From the NCBI GenBank assembly GCA_028377305.1, contig JAONJW010000007.1, positions 1 to 64,000 on the forward strand: 64,000 bases of DNA, in the 5' to 3' direction. A program made the translations under genes and the position numbers. The notes beneath the pieces are model-generated. The model did not search any database and was not told the DNA's origin. It was given only the letters and a program-made list of their open reading frames with translations. Numbering within the stretch: position 1 is the first letter of the stretch; each line of letters begins with the position of its first letter. The stretch is from Prolixibacteraceae bacterium. GTDB lineage: Bacteria > Bacteroidota > Bacteroidia > Bacteroidales > Prolixibacteraceae. Shown piece after piece: positions 20,293 to 29,188 of the stretch.

Positions 20293-21963
20293 TTACTTAA
20301 TCACTTTAAAGTGATCTCCAGTCTCTTTAACTACACGACGATAAAAAGAAGCTGGGTAACCAGGATGATTTGGTGAATCTGGCATTCCATCTTTGGTTTT
20401 CAAGAACTTACCATCTTTTTCTTTTTTCACATTTCCATCCAAATATTTGATCATCAAATAATGCCCAAGTTCTCTCCACTCGTTTGTCATTTGTTCTGCT
20501 CTCATGATAGAGTAGTCCGAAAGATATTTCTTTGCAAGATCTTTCTTGCCAGCATTCCAAAGTGTAGTTGCTGCAGTTTCAACCGCAGGAGCTAGTTCTG
20601 TAGATTCAATCTCAATACGATCTTGCACTTTCTTAAGATCAAGAATCATATCACCATAACGAGAGTAACAAAAGTTTGTAACGCTGTTAAATACCCAGAA
20701 AGCTGAAGTAGAGGACCATGTTAAAAGATCTCCATTCCCGACGTTGAAACATTCTGGAACTTCTTCGATGTTACAGTATATTGGGGTGTAACAAGTCGAG
20801 TAGGTATCATCCATTCCGAACCATAGCACCCCACCGATAGCAGCAGGCATCTCTGCACGAGATTGACCTACGAATGAGAATGCTGTTTGCTGAGTTGAAG
20901 TAGCACGCTCATTACAATATTCTACTGAATCTACTTCCCAGGTAAGACCTCTCCAACGATAAGGTAACTTATATGGTCCCGCACCTACATCTTGTGTCAT
21001 ATCTAGTGCAGTTCCTTCATAATGATCTCTCATTAGATCCATTACATCTTTAGCAGACAGTTTACTTGAAGGCTTAACCCAAAGTGGGAAACGATTGGTT
21101 GCATACCCATTTTTGTCATACTCTACTTTTCCTAATGCATATTGCTCATATTTCTTCATGTCTGGTGCGATACGATTGAAAGCAGCCCATACACGAGCAT
21201 CACAAAAACGTGCAGCTCCAAAGTCTACAGGTGCATATACATCAGAAAAACTGAAGTCTTTGTTCTTCCCTTTGAAGAATCCTTTTTCTCTGGCAAATGA
21301 TATTACATCATCCGAATAAAGACAGTTGTCAGTATCGTTTAGAGGAAAAGTAGTAATACGTGCTTGGTTTGCATGACCAGAAACATATCCATCAGGAACA
21401 CGTCGAGCAACCCATACAGCTCCTTTCTCCCCTTTGCCTTTACCAACTACTTCCATGATCCAAACTTCGTTACCATCAGAAATAGAGAACGATTCTCCTG
21501 AACTGTAGTAACCGTATTTATTCATCAAATCAGACATTGTCTTAATTGCTTCACGAGCTGTTTTTGCTCTTTGAAGTGTAATATAAATTAAGCTACCATA
21601 ATCAATTATAGCATTTTCTTGTCCATAAAGTTCTTTTCTACCTCCAAAAGTTGTTTCACCAATCACAAGCTGGTGCTCATTCATGTTTCCAACCACTTGA
21701 TAAGTGTGTGCGATTTCAGGAATTTGTCCAAGATATTTTCCTGAATCCCAATCGTAGACATCTCTCATCGCCCCAGCTTGGTGATCAGCAGCAGGCCAAA
21801 AATAGAGTTCTCCATAAAGAGAATGAGAATCTGCAGCATATGTTACCATGGTGGACCCATCTTTAGAAGCACCTTTGGTGATTAGGAAGTTTGTACATGC
21901 TTCACTTGTGAAAGAAGCTAACATCAAAAGTCCTAAGCATAAACTAGATAGTCTTTTCAACAT
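20293..21963 (-). CDS. C69-family dipeptidase (PepD-like)
   Basis: Signal peptide followed by Cys nucleophile EACTNFLITKGASKDGSTMVTYAADSH; NEHQLVIGETTFGGR; GNEVWIMEVVG. Confidence 0.92.
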   Translation of the reverse strand: MLKRLSSLCLGLLMLASFTSEACTNFLITKGASKDGSTMVTYAADSHSLYGELYFWPAADHQAGAMRDVYDWDSGKYLGQIPEIAHTYQVVGNMNEHQLVIGETTFGGRKELYGQENAIIDYGSLIYITLQRAKTAREAIKTMSDLMNKYGYYSSGESFSISDGNEVWIMEVVGKGKGEKGAVWVARRVPDGYVSGHANQARITTFPLNDTDNCLYSDDVISFAREKGFFKGKNKDFSFSDVYAPVDFGAARFCDARVWAAFNRIAPDMKKYEQYALGKVEYDKNGYATNRFPLWVKPSSKLSAKDVMDLMRDHYEGTALDMTQDVGAGPYKLPYRWRGLTWEVDSVEYCNERATSTQQTAFSFVGQSRAEMPAAIGGVLWFGMDDTYSTCYTPIYCNIEEVPECFNVGNGDLLTWSSTSAFWVFNSVTNFCYSRYGDMILDLKKVQDRIEIESTELAPAVETAATTLWNAGKKDLAKKYLSDYSIMRAEQMTNEWRELGHYLMIKYLDGNVKKEKDGKFLKTKDGMPDSPNHPGYPASFYRRVVKETGDHFKVIK

Positions 21964-22048
21964 TGTTTTTTATTTTTACGTGATTAAATATTGTTTTATT
22001 CCGATGGTTATCAGTCAAAATAAAGAAAAAATAATGAACTTCTTACTG

Positions 22049-23902
22049 TCAAAAGACAAAGGAACCATTAAATTCTGTGATATTTCCACAATTATCCTTC
22101 ACTGTGAATTTAAGTCTGTGAGTTTTAGATTTTGATATACGCAAAGGGTCTATTCTGTAGTCAAACATATGATTCTTTGCATCATAAGTGAATAGAGCGT
22201 ACTTACCATCTATTTCACCTCGATAATGAGCGATCCCTGTCTCCTTGTCTTTCACTACAAATCGCACACCTTGATGGGACTTAAGACGTTGATTTTTCCG
22301 ATTCAAAGTTAATGACCTTAGTTTTGGTGCTATGGTATCGACATCAATGGTAAACTTGCCAAGACTTCGTGTTTTAAATTTAGCCCACTCTCCTTCAATC
22401 TTACCTCCTACATAGTATCTGCTCTTTCCGTCCTTCGATAGCATTGCAACATATGCCTTACGAATAAGTGAATCAGGTATATTTCCTATTTTAAATGAGA
22501 TTGATGCACTTCTGTGTAGCGCAATATCATTCGGGGAAAATGCATAGATAGGCGACCACTTGGCAAACGGCGAGTTAATAATTTCACCTTTAAATTTAGT
22601 ATCTTGATATAATGTTCGACCATCGATCTTGAACGAAAACCACCTATCATGAAAATAATGTGCCGAATTATATTTCAACACTTCGGTTAATTCGACATGC
22701 TCATTCTTGTCTGATTTTTCTGTTATCATCTCTTCTGAAGAACCTTTAAAGCCTTTTCGACTACCAGCATTAGCCAAAGTAAAAGGTTTGATAGGCCTCA
22801 AAAAAGAGTCTTGGGTTTGAAACTCTTTGATCTCTTTAGAGTAGTCACGGTAAGATACAGAAAAGCGAAGACATGAACTGTTCATCCAACTGTCGGCTAC
22901 TTCAAGTTTAAAACTCTCAGAAGGATTATTCTTGTCAATTAAAACCGCAGCATTGGTATACTTCTTTCGATAAATTGATAAATTATTTCCTGGAAGTCGG
23001 AACATTCGGTGCACCTTGTGGCCAGTGTGCCATTTACGAGAATAGTCAATATGAGCATTGATGTAGCGTGATTCATAGAAATGGAAGCGGTCAATGTCGA
23101 AAGCATAAAGCGTGTCTTGATTGTTGACACTATTCCTTTTTATATATGCATGGTTAATTCCACATTTTGCCCAACTGCCAGAGATATAGTCCACAACTTC
23201 TATACCAAATCCGACACGACCATCGATATAAATCTTATTGGACGCCTTAATTCCGTATCCTTTTGAGGAAGGTATTAAAGGAAAACTTATGGGATTATTC
23301 TGTCCATTGACACAACTATTCTTATCCATGGGATAGATGTACAGTCGATGTAACAAGGGCTTACGAGTGTCCTTAATCGTAAGACCTCTAGTGACTGGGT
23401 TTAAAGGTATTTGCTTTGCAGTTTCTCTGATCTCATAATGAAGATGTGGGCCTCCTGAACTTCCACTATTGCCGGAGTATGCTATAACCTCATCTCTTGT
23501 TACTTTAAAGAGAGTCTGAGGTGGTATTAAATCTACAGCAAATGCCTCTTTTTTATATTGTTGAGACATTACCCACTTGTTAATTTTAGAGGTAAAACGA
23601 CTCAAATGTCCATAAACAGTCGTGAATCCATTAGGATGGTTAACATACAGAGCATATCCAAACCCAAAAGGCGAAACTTTTATTCTAGAAATGTAACCAT
23701 TTTCAACAACATGAATTGGGACACCTGTTCGACCATTAGTTTTTATATCGATACCAGAATGAAAATGATTGGATCTTAACTCACCAAAAGATCCAGCCAC
23801 TCTAATGGGGATTTTCACTGGATGAGTAAAATTTTTAAACTGAGCTTTCAAACTTGTTATTCCCAAAAAAAAGAAAATAATTATGATTGTAAATTGTTTC
23901 AT
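22049..23902 (-). CDS. M23-family metallopeptidase (LytM-like), secreted
   Basis: Signal peptide; SFGELRSNHFHSGIDIKTNGRTGVPIHVVENGYISRIKVSPFGFGYALYVNHPNGFTTVYGHLSRF…SSGGPHLHYEIRE. Confidence 0.92.
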   Translation of the reverse strand: MKQFTIIIIFFFLGITSLKAQFKNFTHPVKIPIRVAGSFGELRSNHFHSGIDIKTNGRTGVPIHVVENGYISRIKVSPFGFGYALYVNHPNGFTTVYGHLSRFTSKINKWVMSQQYKKEAFAVDLIPPQTLFKVTRDEVIAYSGNSGSSGGPHLHYEIRETAKQIPLNPVTRGLTIKDTRKPLLHRLYIYPMDKNSCVNGQNNPISFPLIPSSKGYGIKASNKIYIDGRVGFGIEVVDYISGSWAKCGINHAYIKRNSVNNQDTLYAFDIDRFHFYESRYINAHIDYSRKWHTGHKVHRMFRLPGNNLSIYRKKYTNAAVLIDKNNPSESFKLEVADSWMNSSCLRFSVSYRDYSKEIKEFQTQDSFLRPIKPFTLANAGSRKGFKGSSEEMITEKSDKNEHVELTEVLKYNSAHYFHDRWFSFKIDGRTLYQDTKFKGEIINSPFAKWSPIYAFSPNDIALHRSASISFKIGNIPDSLIRKAYVAMLSKDGKSRYYVGGKIEGEWAKFKTRSLGKFTIDVDTIAPKLRSLTLNRKNQRLKSHQGVRFVVKDKETGIAHYRGEIDGKYALFTYDAKNHMFDYRIDPLRISKSKTHRLKFTVKDNCGNITEFNGSFVF

Positions 23903-24029
23903 CTATTTTTTATTGTTTTGAACCATCGAAATTAATAACTTTAAAAAACGATTGAAAATCAAAATGTAGGATTTTTTAATTTTTTCTATTTAATGAAAAT
24001 GTTAATTTTGTGAAACAAATTGAATAACA

Positions 24030-24323
24030 ATGACAGAAAAGGAGTCTAAGCTTTTACAAGATTTTGAGGGAAAGGTAAATAGGTTAACCTCAATGTATAA
24101 TCACCTAGATGATAAATACAAGACGTTAGAAGAGGTAAATCAATTACTGCAAAATCAAATTGTTGATCTGAAAGACCAAAATGAGTCACTAATTCAAGAT
24201 TACCAAAATGCGACTATGGCTGTAGCATTTGCAGGATCTGAAGAGAATAGCAAGATGACTAAAAAGAAGATTAACCAACTGATCAAAGAAATTGATCAAT
24301 GTATAGCAATGCTTAGCAAATAA
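24030..24323 (+). CDS. Small coiled-coil protein upstream of zapA (cell-division ZapB-like)
   Basis: 97 aa with heptad-like coil and conserved position before zapA; function inferred from context. Confidence 0.55.
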   Translation: MTEKESKLLQDFEGKVNRLTSMYNHLDDKYKTLEEVNQLLQNQIVDLKDQNESLIQDYQNATMAVAFAGSEENSKMTKKKINQLIKEIDQCIAMLSK

Positions 24324-24345
24324 ACTCTGGAGTAAGATTCAAATT

Positions 24346-24645
24346 ATGGAAGATAAATTATCGATTAGTATAAATATAGCTGAGAGAAGATTCCCTCTAA
24401 AAATTGATCGTTCTGAGGAAGAAAAGATTCGAATGGCAACCAAACTTATCAATGAAAAGGTACTTCAATATAAGCAACGTTTTGGCAAAGATGATTTTGA
24501 TTCACTTGCTATGACTTCTCTACAATATGTGGTGGAAATGCTCATTATGAAAGACCAACAAGATTTATCTCCATTTGTTGAAAAGATTGAAGATATTAAT
24601 GACCAATTAGAGTCTTTTTTTGACGAAAAAGAGAACAAAGAGTAG
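24346..24645 (+). CDS. zapA: Cell division protein ZapA
   Basis: SISINIAERRFPLKIDRSEEEKIRMATKLINEKVLQYKQRF…DFDSLAMTSLQYVVEML. Confidence 0.85.
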   Translation: MEDKLSISINIAERRFPLKIDRSEEEKIRMATKLINEKVLQYKQRFGKDDFDSLAMTSLQYVVEMLIMKDQQDLSPFVEKIEDINDQLESFFDEKENKE

Positions 24646-24676
24646 CTCTTTCTTGTCAATATTATTATATTTATTG

Positions 24677-24783
24677 TGCGTTCTAGTGTATTTTATTTAA
24701 AAAAATAATGTATTGGGCTGTGAAAGAGTAATTTTATATCAAAAAGTCTCTATAGTTCAAACATTCGTATTACTAGACACGCA
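24677..24783 (+). ncRNA. ssrS: Putative 6S RNA (ssrS) in the zapA-rny intergenic region
   Basis: Long-range closing stem TGCG-T-TCTAGT (24677-24687) with ACTAGA-CA-CGCA (24772-24783); about 107 nt, large A/T-rich interior; adjacency to zapA matches a common ssrS context. Confidence 0.5.
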
Positions 24784-24818
24784 AAGTATGAACATCGTAA
24801 AATAGCAGAAAAGTAAAT

Positions 24819-26375
24819 ATGATTATTGAAATTATCATAGGTTTTGGAGGCGCTTTAGTCGGTGCGGGAATTTCCTATTATTTATGGGATTCCGCTCTGA
24901 ATAAAAAGCGAGACTCCATGATAAAAGATGCGGAGAATCAATCAAAAGTCCTTAAGGATAAAAAGATTCTTCAAGCTAAAGAGCGTTTTATTCAACTGAA
25001 GTCTGAGCATGACAAGATAGTTAACGAAAAAAATCAAAAGATTGCCGCTTCAGAAAATCGCCTAAAACAAAAAGAGTCTACGTTGAACCAACGTAAAGAC
25101 GAATTGAACCGAAAAGTACGTGACTTTGACACGGAAATGAAAAAAAACGATGCCATCAGAGAGAATCTTTCTCATCAACTTGAAGTGGTTGAACAACAAC
25201 AGGAAGAGTTGGAAAAGACACATCGTAAACAAGTTGAGAAACTAGAGACCATTTCTGCACTATCTGCTGATGAGGCTAAGGCTCAGTTGGTTGAATCGAT
25301 GAAGAATGAAGCTAAGACAGAAGCTATGTCTTATATTCAGGAGATTATGGATGATGCAAAAATGAATGCAAATAGAGAAGCTAAAAAGGTAGTTATTAAA
25401 GCAATTCAACGTGTTGCAACAGAAACTGCAATTGAAAATTCTGTTACAATATTCCATATCGAAAACGATGAAATAAAAGGTCGTATTATCGGTAGAGAAG
25501 GACGTAATATTAGGGCTCTAGAAGCTTCAACTGGTGTTGAGATCATTGTAGATGATACTCCTGAAGCAATCGTGCTTTCTGCATTCGATCCTGTTCGAAG
25601 AGAGATCGCCCGTCTTGCTCTACACCAGCTTGTTACCGACGGTCGTATCCACCCTGCAAGAATTGAGGAGGTGGTTAACAAAGTGAAACAACAAATCGAG
25701 GAAGAGATTATTGAAACCGGTAAGAGGACAACTATCGATCTTGGAATTCATGGAATGCACCCTGAATTGATTCGTTTGATTGGTAAAATGAAATATCGCT
25801 CATCATACGGACAGAACCTTCTTCAACACTCACGTGAGACCGCAAACTTATGTGCTATTATGGCAGTGGAACTAGGTTTAAATCCAAAGAAAGCAAAACG
25901 AGCAGGTCTTCTTCATGATATTGGTAAAGTGCCAGATGAAGAGCCAGAATTACCACATGCAATCTTAGGGATGAAGCTTGCTGAAAAATACAAAGAGAAG
26001 CCAGATGTATGTAATGCTATCGGTTCTCACCACGACGAAGTAGAGATGCAAAGTTTGATTGCTCCTATTGTTCAAGCATGTGATGCAATTTCAGGAGCGA
26101 GACCAGGCGCACGTAGAGAAGCGGTAGAAGCATATATCAAACGTCTTAAAGATCTTGAACAGATGGCATTATCTTATCCTGGTGTTCTTAAGACTTATGC
26201 GATTCAAGCAGGTCGTGAGCTAAGGGTTATTGTTGGTAGTGAAAAGATCACAGATGAGGATTCAGAAAAGCTATCATACGACATCGCGAAGAAGATTCAA
26301 GATGAGATGACTTATCCTGGCCAAGTTAAAATTACTGTTATTAGAGAGACTAGAGCGATTAATTACGCAAAGTAA
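24819..26375 (+). CDS. rny: Ribonuclease Y
   Basis: N-terminal TM + coiled coil, KH domain [36 protein letters not shown] domain [13 protein letters not shown]…GSHHDEVE. Confidence 0.97.
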   Translation: MIIEIIIGFGGALVGAGISYYLWDSALNKKRDSMIKDAENQSKVLKDKKILQAKERFIQLKSEHDKIVNEKNQKIAASENRLKQKESTLNQRKDELNRKVRDFDTEMKKNDAIRENLSHQLEVVEQQQEELEKTHRKQVEKLETISALSADEAKAQLVESMKNEAKTEAMSYIQEIMDDAKMNANREAKKVVIKAIQRVATETAIENSVTIFHIENDEIKGRIIGREGRNIRALEASTGVEIIVDDTPEAIVLSAFDPVRREIARLALHQLVTDGRIHPARIEEVVNKVKQQIEEEIIETGKRTTIDLGIHGMHPELIRLIGKMKYRSSYGQNLLQHSRETANLCAIMAVELGLNPKKAKRAGLLHDIGKVPDEEPELPHAILGMKLAEKYKEKPDVCNAIGSHHDEVEMQSLIAPIVQACDAISGARPGARREAVEAYIKRLKDLEQMALSYPGVLKTYAIQAGRELRVIVGSEKITDEDSEKLSYDIAKKIQDEMTYPGQVKITVIRETRAINYAK

Positions 26376-26397
26376 TTCTCAAATACACAACATATAT

Positions 26398-26433
26398 AAG
26401 GAGTAAAGATGAATATCTTTGCTCCTTTTTTTG
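26398..26433 (+). terminator. Rho-independent terminator of rny
   Basis: aaggagtaaagat-gaat-atctttgctcctttttttgt. Confidence 0.88.
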
Positions 26434-26440
26434 TCACACA

Positions 26441-26882
26441 TTGCGTTCAAACCATAAATGCAAGAACTAAAAAGCTACAGTTCTGTACTGGATCAGATTA
26501 CTACAAGGAAAAAATACTAAAGAACTTACAGAGCAAACCATTGAGGCATTAAGACCTACTAAAGACCAATACACACTATCGCTTCTGACAATGATAGATA
26601 ATTTTATCTTGCATTCAAATCATAAATACATATCTGTTTCTTTAAACATTGATTTCCATTTTGTTTACCCATATTAATACAGGGAAAGAGTGGTAAATTA
26701 AAACCTTAATAAGTTGATTAGATAGTATATCCCAAGAGGAAGCTCATTTGAAGATTTAACACAGAAGGAAATATCATGGGTGCTAGCTAAACTTAATGAC
26801 TGAACGCATAAAAGATATGGCTATTATAAGCCTATTGAAATTTGAAATCGATAGAAAAGTTGCATTTATCTCTTGAATTCAG
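26441..26882 (+). mobile_element. Decayed, internally deleted IS30-family element
   Basis: Imperfect 22-bp terminal inverted repeats ttgcgttcaaaccataaatgca (26441-26462) and tgcatttatctcttgaattcag (26861-26882) flank an IS30 transposase C-terminal remnant. Confidence 0.75.
26498..26876 (+). pseudogene. IS30-family transposase remnant (C-terminal integrase part)
   Basis: Frame starting 26498 reads LLQGKNTKELTEQTIEALRPTKDQYTLSLLTMIDNFILHSNHKYISVSLNIDFHFVYPY*YRERVVN*NLNKLIR*YIPRGSSFEDLTQKEISWVLAKLND*THKRYGYYKPIE, then +1 shift to KFEIDRKVAFIS*; IS30-like NGLIRQY(I/F)PKG and LNxRPRKxxGYxxP motifs with four nonsense codons. Confidence 0.85.
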
Positions 26883-27034
26883 ATACTATAATAAACAGGT
26901 GGTCATTAAACGAATCATGATTAATAATCTTTTTCATTATGCTCTGAAACATTTAGTCAAAAAGATCTTTGCCTGTAGATAAAAAAATTACATTTTTCCT
27001 ATATATTTGAACAAAATAATCAAGTAATATATAT

Positions 27035-28099
27035 ATGGAAAATAACTATCTCGTAATCATGGCTGGTGGCATTGGCAGTAGGTTTTGGCCGATGAGCACT
27101 TCTGAAACACCTAAACAGTTTCTTGATATATTAGGGACAGGAAAAACAATGATACAGCAGACGGTCGATCGCATAAAAGATATTATTCCAACACAAAACA
27201 TCTACATCGTCACAAGCAGCAACTACAAAACGATTATTAAAGAACAATTACCATTCTTAGATGATGGTCAAGTGCTTCTAGAGCCATGTATGCGAAATAC
27301 GGCTCCATGTATTGCATATGCCAGTTACAAGATATATACACAAAATAAAAATGCTAATATTGTAGTGGCACCATCAGATCATTTGATTACAGATGAAACA
27401 GGATTTAGATCAATTATCAATAAAGCATTGGAATTTACATGTAAACAAAATGTACTTTTAACACTTGGCATTAGACCTCATCGTCCCGAAACAGGATATG
27501 GTTACATTCAATCAGTAAAAGAAGATATCCAAATTGGTGAAATAAATAAAGTCCAATCTTTCAAAGAAAAACCAGACCATGAAACAGCAAAACAATATGT
27601 AAATGCTAGAGAATATTTATGGAATTCTGGAATTTTTATTTGGAGTGCTCAAAGCATTATAAAAGCCTTTGAAAAGTCACTACCAGAGATAGCCAATACT
27701 TTTGCTAAAGGAAAGGGTGTTTATAATACGCCTAAAGAACAAGAGTACATCGACAATGCGTACCCTGAATGCCAAAATATTTCTATTGACTATGGGATAC
27801 TAGAAAAAGCAAATAACATATTTGTTTTAGCATCAGAGTTTGGATGGAGTGATCTAGGTACATGGGGAAGTTTGTGGGAGAAAAGAAAAAGGGATAATAA
27901 TGGTAACAGTGTAGTAGGAAGTGGTGTTCATTTATTCGAATGCAACAACACCATTGTGACCGTTCCAGAAAATCGTTCTTTTGTAATTCAAGGCCTTGAC
28001 AATTACATTGTAGTAGAAGCAAATGGCATTGTAATGGTATGTAAAAAGGAAGAAGAACAAAGAATTAAAGAATTTCGAGAAAAAGTTCTTATAAAATAA
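27035..28099 (+). CDS. manC: Mannose-1-phosphate guanylyltransferase
   Basis: VIMAGGIGSRFWPMSTSETPKQFLDILG; EPCMRNTAPCIAYAS; VAPSDHLI; RPHRPETGYGYI; EKP; FGWSDLGTWGSL. Confidence 0.93.
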   Translation: MENNYLVIMAGGIGSRFWPMSTSETPKQFLDILGTGKTMIQQTVDRIKDIIPTQNIYIVTSSNYKTIIKEQLPFLDDGQVLLEPCMRNTAPCIAYASYKIYTQNKNANIVVAPSDHLITDETGFRSIINKALEFTCKQNVLLTLGIRPHRPETGYGYIQSVKEDIQIGEINKVQSFKEKPDHETAKQYVNAREYLWNSGIFIWSAQSIIKAFEKSLPEIANTFAKGKGVYNTPKEQEYIDNAYPECQNISIDYGILEKANNIFVLASEFGWSDLGTWGSLWEKRKRDNNGNSVVGSGVHLFECNNTIVTVPENRSFVIQGLDNYIVVEANGIVMVCKKEEEQRIKEFREKVLIK

Positions 28100-28262
28100 C
28101 AATACAGGGATCGTCTTTTTAACTAAGGATTATCCCTTACTTATATCATACCTTTGGATCTTATACACAAATAAAAAGTCGTTCTAGAATAGACTATTTT
28201 CTCAAATTTTTCGTTCTAATTTTAAGAAGAATATAAAACCAAACTACAACATTAGAATTTGA

Positions 28263-29132
28263 ATGAGAGACATTACGGCATCTATTGTATTGTATAATAC
28301 TCCTATGTCTGAAATTAATCTGACATTAAAAACGTTACTAGGAGCTAGAAGACTCAAGCATATATATATAATTGACAATTCACCAATTCCATTATTATCT
28401 AACGTAGAATATAATAATAAGTTCACCACCTATATTTTCTGTAATAAGAATTTAGGGTATGGGAAAGCACATAATATTGCAATACAGGAGACTCTTTTAA
28501 GAAATACAAAGTATCATATAGTATTAAATACAGATATGGAATTCTCTTCTGGAATAATTGAGACGCTTGGTGGTTATATGGATAGTAATAGTAGTGTTGG
28601 ACAAATAATGCCAAAGGTTTTGAATCTTGATGGTAGTATACAGGATCTTTGCAAATTAATACCGACTCCGTTCGATCTTTTAGCACGTAGATTTCTCCCA
28701 AAGAATCTTTTCAATAAAAGACATGATAGATTTACTTTAAAAGGTGCTGATTTTAACAAGATCATGAATATCCCAAATCTTTCCGGGTGTTTTATGTTTT
28801 TAAGGTCAAGTGTCCTAAGTGAAATTGGCATCTTTGATGAGCAGTTTTTATTATATGCTGAGGACATGGACTTAACAAGAAGAATTCATTCGAAATACAA
28901 AACGATATTCTTTCCCAAAACAACTGTAATCCATTATGCAAAGCATGAATCATATTCAAACCCAACGGTTATGCTTATTCATGTAGCTAGCTTAATAAAA
29001 TATTTTAATAAATGGGGATGGTTTAATGATAAGGAAAGAGATTACACTAATCTAAGAATATTGAATAAATATATTTCGTGTAATCCAAATCAATTATCTA
29101 TGACTCTTGACAATAGTAGCTATAAAATTTAA
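28263..29132 (+). CDS. Glycosyltransferase family 2 (rhamnosyltransferase-like)
   Basis: SIVLYNTPMSEINLTLKTLL…NKNLGYGKAHNIAIQ…HIVLNTDMEF…FDEQFLLYAEDMDLTRRIH. Confidence 0.9.
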   Translation: MRDITASIVLYNTPMSEINLTLKTLLGARRLKHIYIIDNSPIPLLSNVEYNNKFTTYIFCNKNLGYGKAHNIAIQETLLRNTKYHIVLNTDMEFSSGIIETLGGYMDSNSSVGQIMPKVLNLDGSIQDLCKLIPTPFDLLARRFLPKNLFNKRHDRFTLKGADFNKIMNIPNLSGCFMFLRSSVLSEIGIFDEQFLLYAEDMDLTRRIHSKYKTIFFPKTTVIHYAKHESYSNPTVMLIHVASLIKYFNKWGWFNDKERDYTNLRILNKYISCNPNQLSMTLDNSSYKI

Positions 29133-29178
29133 CACAAAAATAGACTGTTTCTTTTATGATACAGCCTACTTTTGTGTT
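29131..29178. terminator. Bidirectional hairpin terminator
   Basis: aacacaaaaatagactgt…acagcctacttttgtgtt between convergent genes. Confidence 0.75.
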
Positions 29179-29188
29179 AAATACAGAA

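Noticed and set aside
26441-26882. Intact, active IS30 element
   Set aside because: Four in-frame stops, a frameshift and loss of the N-terminal half exclude activity.
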